Shown: piece by piece, positions 1 through 8,146 of the stretch
Layout of the letters: every line of letters starts with the position of its first letter
Position numbering within the stretch: the stretch's first letter is position 1
NCBI RefSeq assembly: GCF_002954225.1
Contig: NZ_PPTH01000017.1
Location: 191,311-255,310, forward strand
Length of the DNA: 64,000 nt
Direction of reading: 5' to 3'
Origin: Arthrobacter ruber
Lineage (GTDB): Bacteria; Actinomycetota; Actinomycetes; Actinomycetales; Micrococcaceae
Program-made: the position numbers and the translations under genes
Notes under the pieces: model-generated
Told to the model about the DNA's origin: nothing
Seen by the model: only the letters and a program-made list of their open reading frames with translations
Database searches by the model: none

Positions 1-90
1 GGGAAGAAGGCGACGGCGGCCCGATGGTGCACCTCCGGCGCCGTCACGTACCGTGATACCGACACCACCGACGACCGAAAGGGCTTGTCC

Positions 91-954
91 GTGCCCCCTG
101 TGATCTTCGCCCACCGCGGCAGCAGCGGCACCTACGCCGAGCACACGCGTGCCGCCTACCTGCAGGCGCTCGCGGACGGGGTCGACGGTCTGGAGTGCGA
201 CGTCCACCTGAGCCGTGACGGACAGCTGGTCTGCATCCACGACACGACACTCGACCGCACCACCAGCGGCTCCGGGGACGTGGCCGACCGCACGCTGGCC
301 GAGCTGCGCACGCTCGACGTGTCCGCCTGGAAGGGTGTGAGCATCCCGTCGGACTACGGCACTGTCGAGGACCAGTTCCTCACGCTCGCCGACCTCCTGG
401 TCCTGCTGCGCCGGTCCGGCCGACCTCTCCGGCTCGCCATCGAGCTGAAGCACCCGAGCCCCTTCGGACTGCGCCTGGAGGAGGCGCTGATCGCCTTCCT
501 CATGGACGAGGGATGGGACCCGGAGTCCTCGAGGCTGGGCAACCTCGAGATCAGTTTCATGAGCTTCAACCCGGACTCCATGCGGCAGCTCGCGGAGTCG
601 GCACCGCACCACATGCTGTGCCAGCTGGTCGCCGACGTGGAACCCCAGGACGTCCGCGACGCCCTGCGGTTCGGGTCGATCGCCGAGGGTGCCCTCATCA
701 CCGTCCTGCAGAGGGCGCTGAAGGAGGGCGAGGAGCTGATCGACCGGCACGAGGTCGGTATCGCGGGGCCGGGCGTGGAGTACGTCAGGGAGCATCCTGA
801 GCGGGTGCGCCGATGGATCAGCGAGGGGATGCGGGTGCGGGTCTGGACGGTCAACACCGTGGAGGATGCCCTGTTCCTCGCGGGACTCGGAGTGCAGGAG
901 ATGACCTCGGACTACCCGGCACGGATCCTGCTGGCGCTGGGCAACGGTCAGTAA
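91..954 (+). CDS. Glycerophosphodiester phosphodiesterase family protein
   Basis: Predicted to hydrolyse glycerophosphodiesters to glycerol-3-phosphate and an alcohol. The N-terminus has the HRG signature a few residues in, then ECDVHLSRDGQLVCIHD, which holds the conserved metal-binding E, D and H of the GDPD TIM barrel. The C-terminus (VWTVNTVEDA then TSDYPARIL) is the usual end of the family, and about 287 residues is a normal length. No signal peptide is visible, so it is probably cytoplasmic. The GTG at 91 is preferred over TTG at 85 because the AAAGGG sequence at 78-83 is correctly spaced for 91. The exact substrate is unknown. Confidence 0.88.
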   Translation: MPPVIFAHRGSSGTYAEHTRAAYLQALADGVDGLECDVHLSRDGQLVCIHDTTLDRTTSGSGDVADRTLAELRTLDVSAWKGVSIPSDYGTVEDQFLTLADLLVLLRRSGRPLRLAIELKHPSPFGLRLEEALIAFLMDEGWDPESSRLGNLEISFMSFNPDSMRQLAESAPHHMLCQLVADVEPQDVRDALRFGSIAEGALITVLQRALKEGEELIDRHEVGIAGPGVEYVREHPERVRRWISEGMRVRVWTVNTVEDALFLAGLGVQEMTSDYPARILLALGNGQ

Positions 955-993
955 CCGCACAACGCCATCGGCCCGCTGTGGTTGAGTGGGGGG

Positions 994-2787
994 ATGCAAT
1001 CGCCGATCGAGGATTACGCGCTCCTGTCCGACCTCCACACCGGTGCCCTGGTCTCCCGGACCGGCAGCGTGGACTGGCTCTGCTTCCCGCGGTTCGACTC
1101 CGACTCGGTCTTCGCGGCCATGCTCGGCACACCGGAGCACGGCCGCTGGCTGGTAGCCCCCCAGGATCCGGCGGCCGAGGTGGTGAGCCGCAGCTACATC
1201 GACTCGACCTTCGTCCTGCAGACCCACTGGAGGACGCCTGACGGCGAGGTGCTGGTCACCGACTTCATGCCGCTCACGGACCGCAGGGCCAACGTGGTGC
1301 GCCGCATCCAGGGCCTGCGCGGCACGGTCACCCTCCACCAGGAGCTCGAGATCCGCTTCGGCTACGGCGACGTCGTCCCGTGGGTCACCCAGGGGGCCGA
1401 CGACGGCGTCCCGATGCTCCTCGCCATCGCGGGACCGGATGCGCTGCTGCTGCGCGGACCCCGGCTGCGGGCCACCGACCACCGCCACGAGGGCACCTTC
1501 GAGGTCGCGGAGGGCGCCGTCGTCGACCTGGAGCTCGTCTGGTACCCCTCGCACCGCGACACGCCGCCCGCGCTGCACATCGACGAGGCACTGGACACCA
1601 CGATCAGCTACTGGCGGGCGTGGGGTTCCAGCATCGTCGGGGACGGCGAGTACTCAGGCGCCGTGCAGCGCTCGCTGCTCGTGCTGCGGGCGCTGACCCA
1701 CGAGGACACGGACGGCATCGTCGCGGCCCCCACGACGTCACTGCCCGAGCAGTTCGGCGGCGCCCGCAACTGGGACTACCGGTTCTGCTGGCTGCGCGAC
1801 GCGGCGCTGACGCTCGAGGCCATGATGACCCACGGGTTCGCCGAGGAGGCGCTGGGGTGGCGCAACTGGCTGCTGCGGGCGGTCGCCGGTGATCCCGAGG
1901 ACCTGCAGATCATGTACGGCGTCGCCGGCGAGCGGCACCTCCCCGAGCGGGAACTGGATCACCTGCCGGGCTACGCCGATTCCCTGCCGGTCCGCATCGG
2001 CAACGGCGCGGTGGACCAGTACCAGGCCGACGTCGTCGGGGAGGTCATGGTGGCCCTGGAGAAGATGCGAGGCCACGGCGTGACGGAGGACAGCTTCTCC
2101 TGGCCCCTGCAGAGGGCCCTGCTCGGCTTCGCGGAGAACCACCTCATGGACCGCGACAACGGCATCTGGGAGATGCGCGGCACGCCGCAGTACTTCACGC
2201 ACTCCCGGGTGATGATGTGGGCGGCCTTCGACTGCGCCGTGCGGGCGGTGCGGGACCACGGGCTCAGCGGGCCCGAGGAGCACTGGACGGCGCTGCGGGA
2301 CGGACTCCGGGAGGAGATCCTGGAGCGCGGCTTCAATCACGGGTTGAACGCGTTCACGCAGGTCTACGGCGGCACCGAGGTGGATGCCTCCCTGCTGCAG
2401 CTCCCGCAGGTGGGGTTCCTCGACTACGACGACCCCATGATGCTCGGCACCGTCGCGCAGATCGAGCGGGACCTCCTGAACGGGCAGGGACTGCTGCTGC
2501 GCTACCGCACGGACAACTCCGACGACGGACTCGAGCCCGGCGAGCACCCGTTCCTCGCGTGCTCCTTCTGGCTCGTGGAGCAGTACGCGCACAGCGGCCG
2601 GCAGGACGAGGCGATCCGGCTCATGGACCAGCTGGTGGGGTACGCCAACGAGCTCGGGCTGCTGTCCGAGGAGTACGACGCCGCCAACGGCCGGATGGCG
2701 GGCAACTTCCCGCAGGCCTTCTCGCACCTGGCGCTCGTGCGTTCCGCCGATGCGCTGCGGTCGGCCCGAGGCGAGGACGGCGCCTGA
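994..2787 (+). CDS. Glycoside hydrolase family 15 protein (glucoamylase/trehalase-like)
   Basis: A 597-residue protein opening with SPIEDYALLSDLHTGALV and GSVDWLCFPRFDS, the hallmark N-terminal beta domain of actinobacterial GH15 proteins. The catalytic (alpha/alpha)6 barrel starts near residue 260 with FGGARNWDYRFCWLRDAALT and continues to the C-terminus. Family members hydrolyse alpha-glucosides; several actinobacterial ones of this length are trehalases, which is the likeliest role, but this cannot be decided here. No signal peptide is seen, so it should act in the cytoplasm. ATG 994 has a G-rich stretch directly before it; a TTG at 982 in the same frame is the alternative. It follows the GDPD gene by 39 bases on the same strand. 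Confidence 0.85.
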   Translation: MQSPIEDYALLSDLHTGALVSRTGSVDWLCFPRFDSDSVFAAMLGTPEHGRWLVAPQDPAAEVVSRSYIDSTFVLQTHWRTPDGEVLVTDFMPLTDRRANVVRRIQGLRGTVTLHQELEIRFGYGDVVPWVTQGADDGVPMLLAIAGPDALLLRGPRLRATDHRHEGTFEVAEGAVVDLELVWYPSHRDTPPALHIDEALDTTISYWRAWGSSIVGDGEYSGAVQRSLLVLRALTHEDTDGIVAAPTTSLPEQFGGARNWDYRFCWLRDAALTLEAMMTHGFAEEALGWRNWLLRAVAGDPEDLQIMYGVAGERHLPERELDHLPGYADSLPVRIGNGAVDQYQADVVGEVMVALEKMRGHGVTEDSFSWPLQRALLGFAENHLMDRDNGIWEMRGTPQYFTHSRVMMWAAFDCAVRAVRDHGLSGPEEHWTALRDGLREEILERGFNHGLNAFTQVYGGTEVDASLLQLPQVGFLDYDDPMMLGTVAQIERDLLNGQGLLLRYRTDNSDDGLEPGEHPFLACSFWLVEQYAHSGRQDEAIRLMDQLVGYANELGLLSEEYDAANGRMAGNFPQAFSHLALVRSADALRSARGEDGA

Positions 2788-2824
2788 TCACCGGTGACCC
2801 GGGAGCAACCCGGGTCACCGGTGA
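2788..2824. terminator. Perfect 16-bp hairpin, bidirectional terminator
   Basis: TCACCGGTGACCCGGG (2788-2803) and its exact complement (2809-2824) flank a 5-base loop. It lies between the convergent GH15 and alcohol dehydrogenase genes. There is no T-tract, as is common in actinobacterial terminators. Confidence 0.75.
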
Positions 2825-2851
2825 GGTCGGTCGTCGGAGCCGGGGTGCCGG

Positions 2852-4042
2852 CTAGGCCGTGACGCCCTGCGGCTTCAGTACCACCTTGATGGTGCCGTCC
2901 GTCTTCTTCTGGAAGTTCCTGTAGGCGGCCGGAGCCTCGTCGATCGAGACCTCGTGCGTCATGAGGTCCGTGACGCCCAGCGGGTCCGAGGGCTCCTCGA
3001 CGATCGGCAGCAGTTCGTCGGTCCAGCGGCGCACATTGCACTGGCCCATGCGGAACTGGACCTGCTTGTCGAACATGCTCATCAGCGGCATGGGCGTTGC
3101 GGATCCCCCGTAGACGCCGCTGAGGGAGACCGTGCCGCCGCGACGGACGGCGTCCATCGCCGAGTGGAGGACCGCCACGCGGTCGCTGCCGCCGGTCTCC
3201 ATGACCTTCTGCGCGACCTTGTCCGGCAGGATGCCGAGGGCGTTCTGCGCGAAGGCGCCGACGGGTGAGCCGTGCGCCTCCATGCCGACAGCGTCGACGA
3301 TCGAGTCCGGACCGCGGCCGTTCGTCATGCTGCGGAGTTCCTCGGCCGTGTCCTTCGTGAAGTCGATGGTCTCGATGCCGTGGCGCTTGGCCATGTCACG
3401 GCGTTCCGGCACGGGTTCGACGGCGATGACGCGGTGGCCGAGGTACTTGCCGATCCGCGCGGCGAACTGGCCCACCGGTCCGAGGCCGTAGACCGCGAGG
3501 ACGCCGCCCTCGGGGACGTCCGCGTAATCCACGCCCTGCCAGGCCGTGGGCAGGATGTCCGAGAGGTAGAGGTAGCGCTCATCGGGAAGTTCGTGACCCA
3601 CCTTCACGGGACCGTAGTCGGCGTACGGCACGCGGAGGTACTCGGCCTGGCCGCCCGGGACGGACCCGTACAGCTCCGAGAAACCGAACAGCGAAGCTCC
3701 CGATCCCTTCGCGTGGACCTGCGTGGTCTCGCACTGCGACTGCAGGCCGCGGGTGCACATGAAGCAGAAACCGCAGGAGATGTTGAAGGGGATGACGACC
3801 CTGTCGCCGACCTTCAGGTTGGTCACTCCGGCGCCGACCTCCTCGACGATGCCCATCGGCTCGTGCCCGAGGATGTCGCCCTTGTGCATGTACGGGCCGA
3901 GGACCTCGTACAGGTGCAGGTCCGAACCGCAGATGGCGGTCGAGGTGATGCGGACGATCGCGTCCGTGGGGTCCTGGATCTTGGGATCCGGGACGTTCTC
4001 CACGCTGACGTTGCGCTTGCCCTGCCATGTCACTGCCTTCAT
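2852..4042 (-). CDS. Zinc-dependent alcohol dehydrogenase (formaldehyde dehydrogenase-like MDR)
   Basis: Medium-chain NAD(P)-dependent dehydrogenase of 396 residues. Catalytic zinc ligands are visible as Cys38 (ICGSD) and His60-Glu61 (GHEP). The structural zinc lobe is Cys90, 93, 96 and 104 (CGFCFMC then QSQC). The Rossmann motif is GLGPVGQFA. The long insertion after the nucleotide-binding half resembles glutathione-independent formaldehyde dehydrogenase relatives; the real substrate is unknown. The start is set at ATG 4042, preceded by GGAGGAGAAC; an upstream in-frame ATG at 4090 would lie across the likely promoter. A palindrome shared with three other genes of this window lies 17 bases upstream of the ATG, which suggests stress-type co-regulation (inference). 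Confidence 0.9.
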   Translation of the reverse strand: MKAVTWQGKRNVSVENVPDPKIQDPTDAIVRITSTAICGSDLHLYEVLGPYMHKGDILGHEPMGIVEEVGAGVTNLKVGDRVVIPFNISCGFCFMCTRGLQSQCETTQVHAKGSGASLFGFSELYGSVPGGQAEYLRVPYADYGPVKVGHELPDERYLYLSDILPTAWQGVDYADVPEGGVLAVYGLGPVGQFAARIGKYLGHRVIAVEPVPERRDMAKRHGIETIDFTKDTAEELRSMTNGRGPDSIVDAVGMEAHGSPVGAFAQNALGILPDKVAQKVMETGGSDRVAVLHSAMDAVRRGGTVSLSGVYGGSATPMPLMSMFDKQVQFRMGQCNVRRWTDELLPIVEEPSDPLGVTDLMTHEVSIDEAPAAYRNFQKKTDGTIKVVLKPQGVTA

Positions 4043-4058
4043 GGTGTTCTCCTCCGGG

Positions 4059-4076
4059 TAGTAAGTAGGCTTTCCT
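4059..4076 (-). promoter_or_regulatory. Shared stress-type palindrome, copy A
   Basis: Plus-strand TAGTAAGTAGGCTTTCCT matches the derived consensus TAGTAAGC-NN-GCTTACTA at 12 of 16 informative positions. It lies just upstream of the zinc alcohol dehydrogenase. The same stretch forms an AGTAGG (4064-4069) / CCTACT (4079-4084) inverted repeat. Comparable sites precede the genes starting at 22794, 28841 and 29928. Confidence 0.5.
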
Positions 4077-4139
4077 TTCCTACTATTCACCGGTTCGTCA
4101 CAGATGGGAAGCTGCGCCCGCCTCGCCTACCCTTGACAT

Positions 4140-4877
4140 GTGGCGCTTCTCCAGTCTCCGGCGGTGCGCATCGCCCTCTCCGTCGCGATCGCCACAGGAC
4201 TGTACGGGCTGTCCTTCGGCGCCCTGTCCGTCACCGCGGGGCTCGATCTCCTCCAGACCATGGCCCTCAGCCTCCTGCTGTTCAGCGGGGGATCCCAGTT
4301 CGCGTTCATCGGTGTGATCGCCGGAGGCGGCAGCGGCATCTCCGCGATGTCCGCAGCCGCCCTGCTCGGCATCCGCAACGGCGTCTACGGGATGCAGATC
4401 AACGTGCTGCTGCGCCCGTCCGGCTGGCGGAAGCTGCCGGCCGCGCACCTCACCATCGACGAGTCCGTGGCGACCGCGACGGGCCAGACCGACCCGGACG
4501 AGCAGCGCCGCGGGTTCTGGGCCGCCGGGCTCGGCGTGTTCGTGCTCTGGAACCTCTTCACGCTCGTCGGCGCGCTCGCGGGCAACGCCATGGGCGATCC
4601 GGCCCGCTGGGGGCTCGACGGCGCCGCCGTCGCCGCCTTCCTCGGGCTGCTCTGGCCGCGGATCCGGGCGAAGGAGCCCGCCGCGATCGCCGTCGTGTGC
4701 GCCGTCGTGACGCTCGTCGCCGTCCCGCTCGTACCGCCGGGCGTCCCGATCCTCATCGCGGCGGTGGTGGCCGCGACCCTGGGCCTCGCGGGCCTCGGTC
4801 CGGCCACCGAGGGCCTGGAGCCCGACGTCGACCCCTACCCCTCCGGGGTCCCCGGCCCGGTACGGGGCGACGCATGA
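4140..4877 (+). CDS. azlC: AzlC family branched-chain amino acid exporter subunit
   Basis: An integral membrane protein of 245 residues and the large subunit of the AzlCD exporter. Typical AzlC features are the early GLSFGALS segment, the LLFSGGSQFAFIGVI helix and a GIRNGVYGM motif after the second pair of helices, followed by an ATIDES-like stretch (LTIDESVA). AzlCD pairs export branched-chain amino acids and analogues. The start is GTG 4140, just after a TTGACA-like hexamer, so the mRNA could be nearly leaderless. The stop codon overlaps the start of azlD (ATGA), which indicates translational coupling. Confidence 0.88.
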   Translation: MALLQSPAVRIALSVAIATGLYGLSFGALSVTAGLDLLQTMALSLLLFSGGSQFAFIGVIAGGGSGISAMSAAALLGIRNGVYGMQINVLLRPSGWRKLPAAHLTIDESVATATGQTDPDEQRRGFWAAGLGVFVLWNLFTLVGALAGNAMGDPARWGLDGAAVAAFLGLLWPRIRAKEPAAIAVVCAVVTLVAVPLVPPGVPILIAAVVAATLGLAGLGPATEGLEPDVDPYPSGVPGPVRGDA

Positions 4878-5185
4878 GCCTCTGGGGCTGGATCCTGCTG
4901 GCGTGCGCGGTGTCGGTCGCCACGAAGTTCGCAGGTTTCCTCGTGCCCGCGAAGCTGCTCGACAACCCCAGGATGCTCCGCGTCGCCGGGTCGCTGACCA
5001 TCGGCCTGCTCGCCGCGCTGACGGCCGTCAACACGTTCGCCACGGGACAGGTGCTCGTCGTCGATGCCCGGGTCGTCGCCCTGGCCGCCGCGGCGGTCGC
5101 GCTGTGGCTGCGGGCGCCGTTCCTCGTCGTCGTCGCGGTCGGCGCGCTCGCGGCGGGGGTCGCGCGGCTGCTGGGAGCGGCGTAG
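4874..5185 (+). CDS. azlD: AzlD domain protein, small exporter subunit
   Basis: A 103-residue protein with about four hydrophobic segments (WGWILLACAVSVATKFAGF, then VAGSLTIGLLAALTAVNTF, then two more). Its size, position and topology match the AzlD partner of AzlC. The ATG overlaps the azlC stop by four bases, so stoichiometric translation is likely. It is predicted to form the inner-membrane amino-acid export complex with AzlC. Confidence 0.85.
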   Translation: MSLWGWILLACAVSVATKFAGFLVPAKLLDNPRMLRVAGSLTIGLLAALTAVNTFATGQVLVVDARVVALAAAAVALWLRAPFLVVVAVGALAAGVARLLGAA

Positions 5186-5196
5186 GCCGCTGCCGG

Positions 5197-5535
5197 CTAC
5201 GCCGCCGGGCGCGGCACGAACATGATCAGCGCGACACCGACCAGACAGACCGATGAGCCGATGACGTCCCAGCGGTCGGGCCGGAAGCCGTCCACGAGCA
5301 TCCCCCACGCCAGCGATCCCGCCACGAAGACCCCGCCGTACGCGGCGAGGATCCGCCCGAAGTTCGCATCCGGCTGCAGCGTCGCCACGAAACCGTAGGC
5401 ACCGAGCGCCATGACGCCGAGCCCTGCCCACCACCACGGCCTTCCCTCGCGGACGGCCTGCCAGATCAGCCACGCCCCGCCGATCTCCGCTCCGGCGGCC
5501 AGCACGAACAGGAGGGTGATGCGCAGGGTCGTCAT
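5197..5535 (-). CDS. YnfA family (UPF0060) membrane protein
   Basis: A 112-residue, four-helix membrane protein. Family-typical stretches are [39 protein letters not shown] and [27 protein letters not shown]. The fold is related to small multidrug resistance transporters, but no substrate is established for most members. It is convergent with azlD (11 bases apart) and divergent from the YcaO gene. Confidence 0.9.
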   Translation of the reverse strand: MTTLRITLLFVLAAGAEIGGAWLIWQAVREGRPWWWAGLGVMALGAYGFVATLQPDANFGRILAAYGGVFVAGSLAWGMLVDGFRPDRWDVIGSSVCLVGVALIMFVPRPAA

Positions 5536-5642
5536 GGCCCCAGTCTGCCCGAGCGCTGCCCTGCGGCGGGGCCACGCAGGGCAGCGGTGGATGATGTCAC
5601 CTGCCCGGAGGGCGCCTGCCGGTGGTGTGCTCTACTGGGTGC

Positions 5643-7202
5643 ATGATGCACAGGAGCAGCACGTCGCCGTCGGCGGGGGAAGCGCTGACGGCAGCCGCGG
5701 AAGCCTATGAGGCAGCGCTGCCGGGGCTGCGCGCCCAGTTCGCCATCGACGGCCTCGACCGGACCGGCGTCCCGACGTGGGCCACCTGGTGGCGGGGTCC
5801 GGGGGTGGCTCTGGGCGGCGTCGGGTACGGCCCGTCGGCGGCACAGGCGCGCGTCGGTGCTCTGGGTGAGACGGTCGAGAGTGCCTTCTCCCTCCTGGCG
5901 TTCAGACGGCTGGAGCGGACGACGGCGTCCTACAGTGAGCTCCGGCGTCGCCACGGTGCGGCGGGAGTCGCCGACCCGCGGACACTCGGACTGCCGGCGG
6001 GTTCCCCCTATTCGGAGGACATGGTGCTGACCTGGGTGCCGATGCGGCGCGCCCTCGCCACCCGTGGCACGGACGACCGCGACCCCCGCGGCGCGCCGAC
6101 CCTCGAGCTCGACGGGCAGGCCGTGCTCGTGCCGGTCGATCTCGTCGCGAGCAGCCCCTCGGAGCTGGGTGAGCGCGATACGGGTGAGCGACTGCTGATG
6201 CCGGTGGCCAACGGGATGGGCGCGGGGACGAGCCTGCGGCAGGCCGTCGTCCACGGTGTCCTCGAGATCCTCCAGCGCGACGGCAACGGTCTGACCTTCC
6301 GGGCGCTCGACCGCGGTGCCGTCATCGAACTCGGCCCCGACGACGGGGACGCCGAGACCCGCCGGGCGCTCGGAGCCCTCCGCGCTGCCGGGGTGGACGT
6401 GATGGTCAAGATCGCGTCGATCGACCGCGGCGTACCCGACCTGTACGTCGTCGGCCACGCACCCGGCGACGATCTCGTGGTCGCCACGGCCTGCGGCGAG
6501 GCCGCGCACCCGGACCGGGACGTGGCGCTGCGCAAGGCCGTGCTCGAGTTCGCGTCGGCGCGGGCCCGCAAGGCGTTCATGCACGGCCCCCTGGCCGCCG
6601 TCCGCGGCATCGCACCGCAGGACTACCTGGACGACGCGCTGGCGGTCGTGGACCCGGCCGCCGAGGAGGCGCGCGTCCTCGACGCGACCGTCGGCTGGCT
6701 GACCGCCGGTACGGAGCAGCAGGCGGCGGTATGGACCCGCCTGGACGCGACGGTGTTCTCCCGCCGGTCCACCGTACGTTTCGGCGATCTGCCGACCAGC
6801 CCCACGGCCGATCCGTCGGCGATCATGGCCGAGCACGGTCTCGAGGTGCTCGTCGCCGACCTGACTCCCCCCGGATCGATCGAGGGCGGCGAGGGCGGGG
6901 CGCGGGCGGTCAAGGTCGTGGTGCCCGGGACCGAGGTGGAGACGGTGGCCTATGGCCGGATCGGCGAGGCGGGGGTGCGGAGACTGACCGGCGGCGGCCG
7001 GGACGATCTGGCCCGTGTAGGCCGGCGGCCCGAGGGGGACGGGTGGCGGGAAGTGGTCCTGACGGCCGACGCCGTCCAGCGGCTCGGCGGGCCGGCGTGG
7101 CTGGACCGCGACGCCGTCGACGCCGTCGCTGCCGGGCTGCTGCCGCTGTACCGCGAGCCCGGCCGCCATACCGCCCGGCTCGTCCTCGGCGAGCGTCCGT
7201 GA
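5643..7202 (+). CDS. YcaO-like family protein
   Basis: About 519 residues. Three ATP-binding YcaO motifs can be found: GPSAAQARVGALGETVESA (about residues 63-81), GMGAGTSLRQAVVHG then LEILQRD (192-213) and ALRKAVLEFASAR (296-306). In the last, the Gln of the common ExxQxR pattern is Ser. YcaO enzymes use ATP to activate peptide amides, giving azolines or thioamides, or to modify proteins such as S12. No precursor peptide gene or TfuA/E1-like partner is seen, so the target is unknown. The start is ATG 5643 or 5646; neither has a clear ribosome site. The next gene, 31 bases on, is a deacetylase-like protein and probably co-transcribed. Confidence 0.8.
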   Translation: MMHRSSTSPSAGEALTAAAEAYEAALPGLRAQFAIDGLDRTGVPTWATWWRGPGVALGGVGYGPSAAQARVGALGETVESAFSLLAFRRLERTTASYSELRRRHGAAGVADPRTLGLPAGSPYSEDMVLTWVPMRRALATRGTDDRDPRGAPTLELDGQAVLVPVDLVASSPSELGERDTGERLLMPVANGMGAGTSLRQAVVHGVLEILQRDGNGLTFRALDRGAVIELGPDDGDAETRRALGALRAAGVDVMVKIASIDRGVPDLYVVGHAPGDDLVVATACGEAAHPDRDVALRKAVLEFASARARKAFMHGPLAAVRGIAPQDYLDDALAVVDPAAEEARVLDATVGWLTAGTEQQAAVWTRLDATVFSRRSTVRFGDLPTSPTADPSAIMAEHGLEVLVADLTPPGSIEGGEGGARAVKVVVPGTEVETVAYGRIGEAGVRRLTGGGRDDLARVGRRPEGDGWREVVLTADAVQRLGGPAWLDRDAVDAVAAGLLPLYREPGRHTARLVLGERP

Positions 7203-7227
7203 CCGCGACGACCGCGACGACCGCGAC
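7201..7227 (+). repeat. Three perfect 9-base tandem repeats
   Basis: GACCGCGAC occurs three times head to tail, overlapping the YcaO stop codon and filling the gap before the next ATG. It is in frame with the downstream gene. Confidence 0.7.
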
Positions 7228-7233
7228 GATGCG

Positions 7234-8067
7234 ATGACCACGGACCAGAGCGCCGACGAGCTCGAGAGCTACATCCTCGATCAGGGTGAGCAACCCGGGG
7301 GAGCGCCGGTGGTGCTGCTCGACGACGCCGCCGTCGCGGCCGGAGCGGACCCGTCCGCACTGATCCCGGGCATCCTCGAGGGGCTTCCGGAGGCGCTCCG
7401 GCGACCCGCACCGTTCACGTACGAGGCGTACGTCCTGCAGAGCGTCCTCGGGGAACTCCTGCTCGAGAGTGAGGGCGCCGGATGGTCGCAGGACGAGCTC
7501 CGGGCGATCCCGCTGGTGACCCTGAACTTCCACGACGTCGCACCGGACCACCTCGAGGCCGTGGACGGACGGCTGAACAAGCTGGCGAGGCTTCGGGGGC
7601 TCCTCGAACCCGACCGGGACGAGGAGCTCCCCCCGCGGGTCGTCGTCCTCCTGTTCGACGGGTACAGGGACGCGGCGGAGATGATCGTGCCGATCTGCGA
7701 ACGGCTCGGTCTCCGCGTCGTGATCCTGCCCATCGCCGTCGAGGTCGAGGACGACCGCGCCGGCACCCTGAGCGACGACGAGCTGATCCGGCTGGCACGG
7801 AAGCACCCGCTGGGTTTCCATACGCTGACCCACCGCATGGCGGAGGACATCACGCCCGCCACGGTGACCTCCGAGGTGACCGACGTCGTGCATCGGCTCA
7901 CCCGCCTCGCGGGCCGCCCGCCCCGCGTGGGTGCGTGGTGCGGCGGCGCGCGCTTCGACGACAGCCTGCTCGGGAACCGGCGGCTGCGCGAGCTCGGGGT
8001 AACCGGTCTCGTCTCGAACTGGTCCTGGGAGACGATCCAGGGCCAGCCTCCCGCACATCTCCCCTAG
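7234..8067 (+). CDS. Divergent polysaccharide deacetylase (NodB-like) domain protein
   Basis: A 277-residue protein whose C-terminal two thirds look like a NodB fold: LVTLNFHDV (about 94-102), VVVLLFDGYRDA (137-147) in the place of the TFDDG metal motif, HTLTH (196-200) as the HxxxH metal ligands, and RPPRVGAWCGGARFDD after it. The second Asp of TFDDG is replaced, so metal binding may be altered or activity lost. There is no signal peptide, which is unusual for an enzyme acting on cell-wall polysaccharide. The N-terminal 90 residues match nothing I recognise. It is paired with the YcaO gene, so a role in the same pathway is likely. Confidence 0.65.
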   Translation: MTTDQSADELESYILDQGEQPGGAPVVLLDDAAVAAGADPSALIPGILEGLPEALRRPAPFTYEAYVLQSVLGELLLESEGAGWSQDELRAIPLVTLNFHDVAPDHLEAVDGRLNKLARLRGLLEPDRDEELPPRVVVLLFDGYRDAAEMIVPICERLGLRVVILPIAVEVEDDRAGTLSDDELIRLARKHPLGFHTLTHRMAEDITPATVTSEVTDVVHRLTRLAGRPPRVGAWCGGARFDDSLLGNRRLRELGVTGLVSNWSWETIQGQPPAHLP

Positions 8068-8080
8068 CGGGTGTGACCGG

Positions 8081-8107
8081 CCGGTGCGCCCGACGGTACG
8101 GCACCGG
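8081..8107. terminator. Candidate hairpin between convergent genes
   Basis: CCGGTGC (8081-8087) and GCACCGG (8101-8107) form a 7-bp stem with a 13-base loop in the 79-base gap between the deacetylase-like gene and ackA. No T-tract. Confidence 0.35.
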
Positions 8108-8146
8108 ACGCAGGCATGCCGGCGAGGCGGGCGTCTCCCGGCACGG

